Assembly: GCA_913775525.1 (NCBI GenBank)
Contig: CAJYLH010000022.1
Coordinates: 186,001-250,000 of the forward strand
Source: an uncultured Chryseobacterium sp.
GTDB lineage: Bacteria; Bacteroidota; Bacteroidia; Flavobacteriales; Weeksellaceae
Length of the DNA stretch: 64,000 nt
Reading direction: 5' to 3'
Shown: positions 37,432 to 45,900 of the stretch, piece after piece
How positions within the stretch are numbered: the first letter of the stretch is position 1
Layout: each line of letters opens with the position of its first letter
Position numbers and translations under genes: made by a program
Notes under the pieces: model-generated
Told to the model about the DNA's origin: nothing
Databases searched by the model: none
Seen by the model: only the letters and a program-made list of their open reading frames with translations

Positions 37432-37460
37432 AAAAAAAATCTGTAATCTTTGGATTACAG
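37432..37460 (-). terminator. Terminator upstream of the tailspike promoter
   Basis: A perfect 8-base-pair stem CTGTAATC/GATTACAG with a 4-base loop, followed on the minus strand by eight T bases. It would end transcripts coming from 37500-37956. Confidence 0.8.
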
Positions 37461-37504
37461 AATGCTAAGTGTATCAGTAAATATTTATTAATACAGAATC
37501 TGTC

Positions 37505-37648
37505 TTAATTCTTATTATTGAGAATTAGAACATAGTTTAATATAAATAGTTTAGCTAAAAACTTAAATAAAGAGTATATAAAATTTGTCTCAAAATAGTT
37601 GTTAGTTGATATATCCTGGTCTGTTTTAATACAGTAATCTTGCTCCAT
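37505..37648 (-). CDS. Possible 47-residue membrane peptide
   Basis: A minus-strand ORF starting MEQDYCIKTDQDIS, with a hydrophobic second half (FIYSLFKFLAKLFILNYVLIL) that could cross the membrane. It begins about 36 bases after the expected start of transcription from the decayed operator-promoter at 37691-37724 and ends before a strong terminator. The DNA is very AT-rich, so a chance ORF is quite possible. Confidence 0.3.
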   Translation of the reverse strand: MEQDYCIKTDQDISTNNYFETNFIYSLFKFLAKLFILNYVLILNNKN

Positions 37649-37664
37649 TTTTCAACAATACAAA

Positions 37665-37716
37665 TACTTCATGGGTTATTTTATTTAATATCAATATATA
37701 TGTTTAATGCGACAGA
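37665..37716 (+). repeat. Direct repeat, copy 2 (decayed WYL promoter and leader)
   Basis: Matches 34937-34988: shared TACTTCATGGGTTA, a TAATATC/ACAAATATATA region, and TTTAATGCGACA/CTTAATGCGACA. The two copies flank the tailspike gene and its promoter. Confidence 0.7.
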
Positions 37717-37724
37717 ATGAATCC
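37691..37724 (-). promoter_or_regulatory. Decayed cluster operator-promoter
   Basis: Minus strand: GGATTCATTCTGTCG (37710-37724), 11 bases, TATATTGA (37691-37698). One operator half is intact and the other lost; the -7 box is off at two positions. The spacing is still 11. Confidence 0.5.
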
Positions 37725-37731
37725 TATTTTA

Positions 37732-37956
37732 TTATTCAGCTTTTCTATGTATATACTGATCTGGAGCTTTTCGGATTTTTTCTGCTAATTGATCTATGTA
37801 GTTTTGACCGTCAGATAAATAACTCTCAATTTCATTATGATCTAATATGATCTTTAATTCAAATATCGCTGCTCCTCCACAAACCACTTCTAATAAATAT
37901 TTTTGATTGTCTTTGTATAAAATGTATTCCCAAGCTTTTTTTATTAAAATTTGCAT
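37732..37956 (-). CDS. Small immunity-type protein, 74 residues
   Basis: Starts MQILIKKAWEYILYKDNQ and is acidic overall, with no signal peptide or membrane segment. It begins 6 bases after the stop of a toxin-like C-terminal remnant (37963-38157), the usual order of a polymorphic toxin and its immunity gene. I do not recognise the family. The immunity role is inferred from position and size. It ends next to the decayed cluster promoter. Confidence 0.6.
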   Translation of the reverse strand: MQILIKKAWEYILYKDNQKYLLEVVCGGAAIFELKIILDHNEIESYLSDGQNYIDQLAEKIRKAPDQYIHRKAE

Positions 37957-37962
37957 ATTCTT

Positions 37963-38157
37963 TTACTTTAAATTTAAAATTATTTCTTTATAACCTCCTT
38001 TCTTAATAGCATCCATAACAGCTTCAGAATAGCCATTAGGTAGCTTGCCACCGGGTAGCCATAAATCATTTGCCCCTGATTCATTTACTGTCGGCATTCT
38101 AACGTTTTGTTTTTTTACATTTAAAATGTCAATTCTTATGATATCTTCACCTTTCCA
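37963..38157 (-). pseudogene. C-terminal remnant of a probable toxin gene
   Basis: An open frame of 64 codons bounded upstream by a stop at 38158-38160. The translation, beginning WKGEDIIRIDILNVKK and ending GGYKEIILNLK, contains SGANDLWLPGG and reads like the folded end of a small secreted toxin domain. There is an internal ATG at 38097, but no promoter or full start. It is joined closely to the downstream 74-residue gene. The N-terminal delivery part is missing, so this is a displaced toxin tip rather than an active gene. Confidence 0.5.
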
Positions 38158-38173
38158 CTATCCGGAAGAAATA

Positions 38174-38201
38174 ACAAAACCGCTTCAAAAAAAGCGGTTC
38201 T
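38174..38201 (-). terminator. Terminator after the SMI1/KNR4 gene
   Basis: Stem AACCGCTT/AAGCGGTT with loop, followed on the minus strand by TTGTTATTT, directly after the stop at 38204. Confidence 0.7.
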
Positions 38202-38203
38202 GT

Positions 38204-38662
38204 TTAGAATGATATATTGTTCTTAAGTCTTCTTATATTTTCGTTTACTAAATCTGTAAAATTCCATCCGTTGTGCTTTATTAATGGTTGTGATCCTCCT
38301 TTAGCAAGGAAAGGCATAAGCAGATAAACTTTAGGCTCTTCATTAATTTCATCCAAAAGAATTACACTGTACATACTATCCAATACATCGAATGCAAAAA
38401 ATGATCTATTCACTGTTTGTCCCGCCATCTCCATATCTTCTTTAGCATATTCTTGAAGTGCTTCAATTCCGTCAATATCGTCAAATCCAAAATTATTAAA
38501 ATCTCCAGCAAGAAATAAAAACTCTCTAAAAGCTTTGGGAAACTCTTTTCCGTGATTGTATTTTGATTCTATTTGCTTTATCTTATCTATAGAAAAACCT
38601 TTATTTATAAAGCTTCTCAATTTCACGTTTTCCTTTATTTGAGTTACATATTCTATATTCAT
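38204..38662 (-). CDS. SMI1/KNR4 (SUKH) family immunity protein
   Basis: 152 residues. The SUKH pattern is visible: IKQIESKYN, FPKAFREFLFLAGDFNNFGFDDIDG and later DVLDSMYSVILLDE, with a C-terminal FTDLVNENIRRL helix. SUKH proteins neutralise many unrelated toxins of contact-dependent and type VI systems. The ATG is 2 bases after the stop of a toxin-like remnant frame, again the toxin-immunity order. No intact cognate toxin is in the window. Confidence 0.82.
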   Translation of the reverse strand: MNIEYVTQIKENVKLRSFINKGFSIDKIKQIESKYNHGKEFPKAFREFLFLAGDFNNFGFDDIDGIEALQEYAKEDMEMAGQTVNRSFFAFDVLDSMYSVILLDEINEEPKVYLLMPFLAKGGSQPLIKHNGWNFTDLVNENIRRLKNNISF

Positions 38663-38664
38663 AA

Positions 38665-38929
38665 CTATTTTATTTTTAATTTATCTTTTAACATTCTTGT
38701 ACCTTCAATTTCTTTATCAGAAAATACTACAATTTTTACTTTTTTGTATTGTTCCCAAGATAAAAAACTTCACCATTGCAAGCGGGCTTACATGGTTCAT
38801 GCCTCTGATATGCTCTCCTATGGTAAACGTATTTTTAAGCGAGGGAAACTGTGTTGTAGAAATCGTATGATCCATTGACAAAGCTTCTGCTCCAAAATCA
38901 AACATGTCTTTGTATTCTGTGTTTTTCAT
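38665..38929 (-). pseudogene. Broken toxin-like gene before the SUKH immunity gene
   Basis: An ORF starts at the ATG at 38929 (MKNTEYKDMFDFGAEALS) and ends by a stop near 38717. A different frame then carries SWEQYKKVKIVVFSDKEIEG to a stop at 38665, 2 bases before the immunity ATG. The second frame looks like a real C-terminus (Lys-rich, beta-alpha). A frameshift or a deletion fusion near 38740-38770 best explains the pair. The N-terminal piece matches nothing I know, so its part in the same gene is uncertain. Confidence 0.4.
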
Positions 38930-38950
38930 TGTCTTAATTTTAAAGATTAA

Positions 38951-38978
38951 TAAAAAGGCAGAGTGATTCACTCTGCCT
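38951..38978 (-). terminator. Terminator of the 1255-residue protein gene
   Basis: An 11-base-pair stem (AGGCAGAGTGA/TCACTCTGCCT) followed on the minus strand by TTTTTATTAA, 22 bases after the stop at 39001. It separates the cluster gene from the toxin-immunity remnants. Confidence 0.85.
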
Positions 38979-39000
38979 CATTTGATATGGTTAAACAGAA

Positions 39001-42000
39001 TTACTGAAGCGCTTTTTTCAGTTCGGCCAGAGGGAGCTGGGCTACCACTTCTTTCGGGCTGTCGTCTGTAGTCAGCTGAAGGAAGCCTTCATTCAGTTCG
39101 ATATTGTCAACGAAACGGTCATTTCCGGAGTTCAGCTGGGACTGTACGATGGTAAATTCAGTTTCGGTAACCACGTCTTCCGGCACCTCAAATTCTTCAG
39201 GATTTTCATGCGTGAACGGCAGTGCTGTTTCTGTCACCAGTCCTGCAGAATCCTTCTGTAAGATGTTAAGTGCGGTCGGTAAGGTGGTGATCCATGCTTT
39301 GCCTTGTTTCTGTCCCAGCGGTTCACGCATTTCGTCTACGATACTCATGTACATCGGATCTCCGATAACCGGAACCTCTCCGCCATTCCAGATCCTGCCT
39401 GTAGTCAGGAAGAATTGTACGGCATCTTCAAATCCCGGATTAACGGTTACAATCACCCTTGCCATACCGGCCTGAAGGAAATTCCTGAACAGCGGGTCTG
39501 CACTGTTGGACAGGTACATATTCTGCCATTCGCTTCTGTTGGCCCAGTAGTACGGATAGAAAGTGTACTGCATAATGGTCCATTCAAAGGCCTGCTCCAT
39601 AAATTTGGCTAATGCGGTGTACTGATCCAGGTTTTCATCCAGGATGATGCTGAAATCCTGCATGGCTTTTGCATTATTGGTCAGGTTTTTCCCTAAAGCA
39701 GAGTAGTCCTGAAGGAGAAATGCAATGCAGTTGTGCTTAAGGATTACCCTTTCCATGTCACGGTAGAACGTGGACATTTTCTCCTGGTTTTCCTTTTCCT
39801 GTTCTTTGGCAGCTGCTTCAAGTTCCTTTTTCTTCTCCTGGAATGCGGCATCAGCTTCCTGGTATGCCTTGATGATAGCATCAAAGTTTTCCTGCTTCCA
39901 GGCATTCATGTAGGCATCGGAAAGATTGCAGGTAATTTCGAAATTGAAATTTACAGAATCAATATTAATGCCCTGATATACAAAATTGTAGGTTCCGGTT
40001 ACATTCTGAGGAGAAAAATAGGCGATGCTGTCAACTGAAGTGCCTCCATTATTGAACGTTGCCGTCCCTCCGGCAAAATTGCTGGTATTCAATGTGCTTC
40101 CTCCTCTTCTGTTTCTTTCGAATCCATACCACATTTTTACGTGGTTGGCCTGGTAATTGGCAGGGATGTCAATATTCAGATGCTTATATCCGGTATCTCC
40201 ATTGAGCTTGATCCACTGTAATCCTGTAGTGAACTTTTTGGTTGTCTCGATCAGTTCAGTAAGCTTAACACCATAGATGCCTGCCCAATACTGAATCTGA
40301 TCTACTGAAGCAGATTTAGGATCTGCCATAGTCCGAGGCTGAGGGGCCGTTCGCGGATCAACAGGGGCAGTCAGGGTTTCTGTCACCGATGCGGCCGTGG
40401 CCAAACGGTGCAGTTTTGCCGGTTCAGGGATCATGAACTCAAACATGGTACGTTTACCATAATTGAAGATCTGATTCTTCATCTTTTTATCAACCCATCT
40501 GTACACGCCGATAACGTGTTTGTCACCATTTCTGTTATCAAAACCATGGGCATTGTTCTCTTCAAACTCCTCAATGATCTTTTCAATCCTTTCCTCTGCC
40601 ACCTTAGTCAGGAGTCTCTCGGTTGCTTTCTCAGTGAGCTCCTGGGACTTGGCAACTGCCTGCCTTGTACTGTTTTCTTTGGCATTGTGAGAGGCAAAGC
40701 TGCCGCCGACCTGATAAGATTTACCCGCTCCATACTGAAAATGCGCCTCCGCATTGATATCCTGCTGGATGATATTGGCCACTTCAGACTGCATGTCATT
40801 TCGGGTGGTTGAAGTGGTGTCATTCAGATTTTCCCTTTCGGTAGATTTGGATGTGGTCGTCTGGATCTCACTTCTTCTCAGTTTGCGGGTGGATTTCTGC
40901 TTGAATTCCTTAGCCATTATATTTTCAATATGGGTAACTTCTCCCGGAACATAGGCGTGCATCGTCTGTACCACCTTGAGGTAATCGGCAATACCCAGTC
41001 TTTTTACCCCGAAATGTTTAGGGAAGAAAACGCCCGGCTGTGGCGTATCATTACCTCCGGAATCGTCTGTTTTGATTTCTTCAGTATACAAGATCCCGGT
41101 ATAAGGCTGGCCAATTACTAGCCCTGAATACTCTACTGTAGCCTGCTTTCCGTTGTTAAAGAAAATCTGGATCTTCAGAGATCTGATCGCTTTCCCAAAC
41201 CGGTTAACCAGGATAGGAGGGAAGGTTACCTTATTATCGACGATGCTGATGTTGGAATAGGTTTCTTCAAAAAGCCCCATGTCTGTACTGGCTGATATTT
41301 TTGCTGAGCCTAATCCGTAAGAATTACTTTCCGCCTGATAATAGAATGTAATGGAAGCAGAAGTCTGGGCAATTCCCGCAGTGTATCCTGCCTTTAAATA
41401 ATACGTCCTTGAAACGGCCTGCGAAAGATTGCTTTGCGTATTGCTTACCGGAACCAGGATATTTCCGAGGTTGAGGTATTTCTGCTCCTGAAGAGGCGAC
41501 TTCTCAAGCAAAGATTTCAAGACTGCTGATAAATGCTCATCCAGTTTTTCAAAAACTTCTGCAAACGTATCATAAAAATCAGTGATCTCAACAATAACGT
41601 TCCCAAGCTGTAATTGCCGATCTGAGATGACAGCCGTATAATTATCATCATAGCTGCCGGCTGAGGCATTTCCTGATCTTTTTGTAAAAAGATTGATGAA
41701 TAGCTTCAGGGAATCTAAAGAAAGACCGCTTTTAAGGTCTTCAAAGTTGAGCTCATTTTTGTAGGTAAACTGGAATAAAGGGATACTCAGCGGTTCAAGG
41801 CCTGCATACAGCTTGTCAATTTCAGCTTCAGTCATACCTTCCGTAATCTGGGATTTTATTCTTTCAAGCTGTTCATTGTAGGCGTCAATTTCTTTTCTGT
41901 AACGTCCCTTGTATTCAGCACTGGCTGTATCATAGGCTTTATTCCTGAGTTTTACATAAACGGTCTGAATATTCTGTAGTCCTGCTTTTAATTCTTCAAG

Positions 42001-42768
42001 CCCCTGTTTTTCAAAATTCAATCTGGAAAGATCTGAGATTTTATCGCCTTCCGCGGCCAGCTGGTTATGGATAGACAAAGGAAGTTCAGTGCCACTGATT
42101 GCTGCTTCCCCAATTGCGGAGGAATCTACCCTAAAGGCATCGCTACGGCTGGATAGTTGTGAGCCGGAAGAATTTTCCCCTTCATAGCCATCCCCGAAAA
42201 ATTTCATCGGCAGTACGACACGGGCATCCAGCGCTTTCGCTTTCAGGTCCTCGCCATTGATTTTAATCAGTTCCGGTGTTGGAGATAAGGAACATACATA
42301 TCCGAAATGGATCGCCTTTAAAATATGAACGAGAGCTTCTTTTACATAAAAGTTTTTTTCTGTAACGGTCTGGTAAATCAGGTTATCCCATAATTGAGGG
42401 ACCGCACCCTGAACATTGCTGTCGTTGTAAAGGTTTTTTGCGGCAGTTTCATCAGCAGCGGAAAGTGTTTCCCTTTTTGAAATTTTCCTTCCCATCTTCA
42501 ATGCTTCCGCTAAAGGGCCGCTTTCAATAATGAGTTCAGACTCATAGCCTGTTGTGGAAAAGGTTTTTGCTGCTCTCTCCAATGCCTGGAATTTTGCCAG
42601 GGCAGAATCTCCGGGGTTAACAGCGCTGTTAAAAGCACTTCGTATTTCGGAAGGCCTGAGAATAAAACCTAAGTTCTGTTTTTTGGTTTCTGTCAGTTGC
42701 GGGTTTCTTAAGCTCACAAATCTGAACAGTGTTTGTGAAACGTTGTTTTTGTTGTTGGTTGTTGCCAT
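39001..42768 (-). CDS. 1255-residue protein of unknown function
   Basis: No signal peptide and no membrane segment. By eye: a helical N-terminal third; a beta-rich middle (about residues 440-560); a Ser/Thr/Asn-rich linker (about 628-665); a coiled, charged segment with AEERIEKIIEEFEENNAHGF leading to GVYRWVDKKMKNQIFNYGKR and FEFMIPEPAK near residues 740-780; a second Gly/Asn-rich beta segment; a strong coiled coil near 960-1010; and an acidic C-terminus. I recall similar YGKR...FEF-PEPA segments in large unannotated proteins of Bacteroidota and other bacteria, but no named family. It has its own cluster operator. Structural (scaffold- or tube-like) and toxin roles are both possible. Confidence 0.8.
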   Translation of the reverse strand: MATTNNKNNVSQTLFRFVSLRNPQLTETKKQNLGFILRPSEIRSAFNSAVNPGDSALAKFQALERAAKTFSTTGYESELIIESGPLAEALKMGRKISKRETLSAADETAAKNLYNDSNVQGAVPQLWDNLIYQTVTEKNFYVKEALVHILKAIHFGYVCSLSPTPELIKINGEDLKAKALDARVVLPMKFFGDGYEGENSSGSQLSSRSDAFRVDSSAIGEAAISGTELPLSIHNQLAAEGDKISDLSRLNFEKQGLEELKAGLQNIQTVYVKLRNKAYDTASAEYKGRYRKEIDAYNEQLERIKSQITEGMTEAEIDKLYAGLEPLSIPLFQFTYKNELNFEDLKSGLSLDSLKLFINLFTKRSGNASAGSYDDNYTAVISDRQLQLGNVIVEITDFYDTFAEVFEKLDEHLSAVLKSLLEKSPLQEQKYLNLGNILVPVSNTQSNLSQAVSRTYYLKAGYTAGIAQTSASITFYYQAESNSYGLGSAKISASTDMGLFEETYSNISIVDNKVTFPPILVNRFGKAIRSLKIQIFFNNGKQATVEYSGLVIGQPYTGILYTEEIKTDDSGGNDTPQPGVFFPKHFGVKRLGIADYLKVVQTMHAYVPGEVTHIENIMAKEFKQKSTRKLRRSEIQTTTSKSTERENLNDTTSTTRNDMQSEVANIIQQDINAEAHFQYGAGKSYQVGGSFASHNAKENSTRQAVAKSQELTEKATERLLTKVAEERIEKIIEEFEENNAHGFDNRNGDKHVIGVYRWVDKKMKNQIFNYGKRTMFEFMIPEPAKLHRLATAASVTETLTAPVDPRTAPQPRTMADPKSASVDQIQYWAGIYGVKLTELIETTKKFTTGLQWIKLNGDTGYKHLNIDIPANYQANHVKMWYGFERNRRGGSTLNTSNFAGGTATFNNGGTSVDSIAYFSPQNVTGTYNFVYQGINIDSVNFNFEITCNLSDAYMNAWKQENFDAIIKAYQEADAAFQEKKKELEAAAKEQEKENQEKMSTFYRDMERVILKHNCIAFLLQDYSALGKNLTNNAKAMQDFSIILDENLDQYTALAKFMEQAFEWTIMQYTFYPYYWANRSEWQNMYLSNSADPLFRNFLQAGMARVIVTVNPGFEDAVQFFLTTGRIWNGGEVPVIGDPMYMSIVDEMREPLGQKQGKAWITTLPTALNILQKDSAGLVTETALPFTHENPEEFEVPEDVVTETEFTIVQSQLNSGNDRFVDNIELNEGFLQLTTDDSPKEVVAQLPLAELKKALQ

Positions 42769-42894
42769 TTTTATTGGTTTAAATTTTTATAGTGATAAGG
42801 TTAGTTATGGGTCATAGTTCTGGCTGTCCAGCATTGTGTGAATGTTGAATTCAATTGATTTAGAATGAATGTTGGATTATGTTTTCTTGTCTTT

Positions 42895-42928
42895 CAAAGG
42901 TAATGTCAGACAGCGACAGAACTTGACG
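42895..42928 (-). promoter_or_regulatory. Cluster operator-promoter, 1255-residue gene
   Basis: Minus strand: CGTCAAGTTCTGTCG (42914-42928), 11 bases, TACCTTTG (42895-42902). Leader of about 120 bases to the ATG at 42768. Confidence 0.85.
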
Positions 42929-42948
42929 CAATAAAAATGATTTACGTA

Positions 42949-45900
42949 TTAACCCAGTTTTTTAAAGTTACTTTCATCGTACATCAGGACTTCTCCTTCA
43001 TCATCGATGTACAAGGTAATTTTGGTTGCCGGAGCCAACAGATAGGGTTTCAGTCCTTCGATACTGATATTAACAGAAGATTTCTCAAAATTAAAAATGA
43101 TAAAGGTCTGTCTTCTACTGATCTTCCCGATATTCAGCTCATTTCCTTCCCTGAATAATACATGGACCAGTTTCCTTCTGCTGGCAATGTCATAGGAACT
43201 GTTGCCTTTCAGGGAAAACTCATCGGGCTGAACGGTGAGCTGACCGTCTTCCAGGATGATTTCTTCGGATGCGGATGATTGACTGATGGCATTGTTCCAG
43301 TTTGCGATATCACCAGCAGTGAAATCATTGGAACCCCAGTGTCTTACCCAATTGCTCCATCCTCCGTCAGTTTTAGTCCTGCTGACCATATTCCCCGTGT
43401 ATCGTTCGGTTTGGATCTGTGATGCAGAATAGACGTCCTCAGTTTCAAAATGAATCAATGCTCTTGCTCCATCTTGTGACCCTGAATAATTTCCGGTCTC
43501 CTTCATTCCATAACCAATAGAATAGAACCCGGAGCGATGGATACCATTGGCATTATACGATGCTCCATGATAAGTGACAGGCTTTGTGCTGAAAAGATAT
43601 GAAGTGCCTGAATTATGCTTAATATAAGGCATTTCAATTTTTCCATTATCGAATCCTATAGTTACAGCATTATTTTCAGCATTGGCTTTGGTGTCCGGGT
43701 TGAAGTTATGGTCTGTCCAAACCGTTCTCCAATCAGACCATCCCTGATTTCCATCACCATAAGTGGAACCTCTGAATTTCAATCCACCACCATCCCGCTC
43801 AATGGTTAATTGCTGACGTCCGTCAGACGAATTTAAATTTAATGTTGTTGTATAATAGAATCCTGATATTGGATTTTCTTCTCTATAAATTCCTGAATCA
43901 ACAACTGTATTTAAGTTGGAAGTGTAAATTAAATTTTTAAAAAGTTGACTAATACTAGCTTTAGAATCTGGATTAAAGTTTTCCGCATCCCATACGCGGT
44001 TTCCATTCACATAAGTCCCGGAATTATTAACTAGCAATAAGTTTTTTGAAGAATCATTATATGGCTTAACGGTAAAACCTGTTGAGACAGCAAAACCATC
44101 TGTGTCATCCGAAAAATGTTTTACAGAGTGTGCGATATCATCCGGCCCTTTCAATCTGATTTCTTTATTCTCATTAATAGATATATTTGTTGAGTATTTT
44201 GCAATTTCCTTGTGGAAATTAACTACATTGAAAGGGTTATCATTATCATTTCCTGCCCATAACCTTATTGCTGTACCGGCTTGGTTAGCCATTATATCAA
44301 GACCTCCTACCTGATTGGTTGAAATACCATATCCGTAATCTGCGCCTAAGTTAAAAAAAGCAGATTCTTTGGTTACTTTTCCTGCAGGAGTTCCTGTTGA
44401 ACCAAACCATTCATATCGGGTACTATTGACTCCTGCTTTGAATGTTTTATGTCCTAAAACTGTTTGATTATTATTAATACCGACATAATTTTCATTACTA
44501 TAATTCAATGTTGTATAGCCCGAAAGCTCAGAGGAATCTACCAACTTTTTCCATTTGGTCTGTGATCCACCATACCAGGTTTTATAGTATATGCCTTGGT
44601 TTGTTGAGGTTGGTGCAAATAATGTAAAACCTAAATTTTTATTATCCTGCTGATAACCATTAAAATTGGCGAAAGTTCCTTCAAGTGTCTTATTAGATAG
44701 CTCTCCATCAAATTTATTTTCCGAATCAGCAATTGAAATGCATTGTAATCCATTAGCAATTAAATTGTTTTGATTTGCAATTGCTCCGTTTTTAATATTA
44801 TAGTAATCGGAAGGACTGAAGTTCTTATCATGCCACAGCCATTTATGTAAACTCCATGCATTATGATCTCCATTATGAGTCCTGATTCCCACACGGTCTC
44901 CATTATATTCACTAAAAAGTTCAGTAGAATAATTACCATTTAAACCTGAAAAATTGATAACTGATCCGGAACCACCTGTTTCTGCCCAATTATAGTCAAA
45001 CCATACCTTATTTGATCTTTCTGCTGAACCGTTGTTTATACCTACCTTACTATCTACTTCAATACCATCAGTAATATATTTTTGCCACAAAGTAAATCCA
45101 TTATTGCTGTTCCTTGCCCTTGTTTGCAGCTTTCCAGTAGTTACATCAATAGCGAGCTGAGTCAATTCGCCTCCTTGATACATCTGATTTAATAAGGTAC
45201 CATAATTAAAAGGTCTTCCTGACGTATCAGGCGTAATTCTATAGAAAGAGGTATATTTAAATCCGCTTAAATCATTAACAATAGGAGAAATTGTACTACC
45301 AAGACCATAATTATGATAATCTTCTAAGTTCCCTGTATGCCAAGCATCATTACCCTGTATATTAATGTTATTTTTGAGATGCAGAATATTATTTGCAAGG
45401 TACATTCCGGCATCGGTTGCGTCATTGCCCCACATGATTTTTTTACCCTGATTTCTGCTAATCAAATCGCCTGGTTCAGCATTATTAAAAAATTCCCCTG
45501 CTGTTTTAGGCATTGCTAGCCAGGCGTTAACTCCAGGTCCTCCGGAACCCATACCTGATATCCCGGAAGAGGGCATGTCAATCCAAGTTCCTCCATGGAA
45601 AGGCAAAAATTTGATATTACTCAATTCCGAAGATGAATCAGAGTTTAGCTTTAATATATGGCTGTCATTATTAGACATTCCAATAGTAAAATCATTCCCT
45701 ATAGGACCTAAACTCCAAGTCTGATCTGAAGTAAAGCCAAGCCTTGGATAATATTGTCCCCCTCCAAAATCTCTATATCCTAATAATAAGGATTTACCTG
45801 AGGGTGTCACTGTGCTAAATGGTTTAGCACCGGAATCAAAAAGACCATCGGAGGTATAAGAATCATAGGAGGTGATGAAAGTCTTTTTACCATCTATTCT

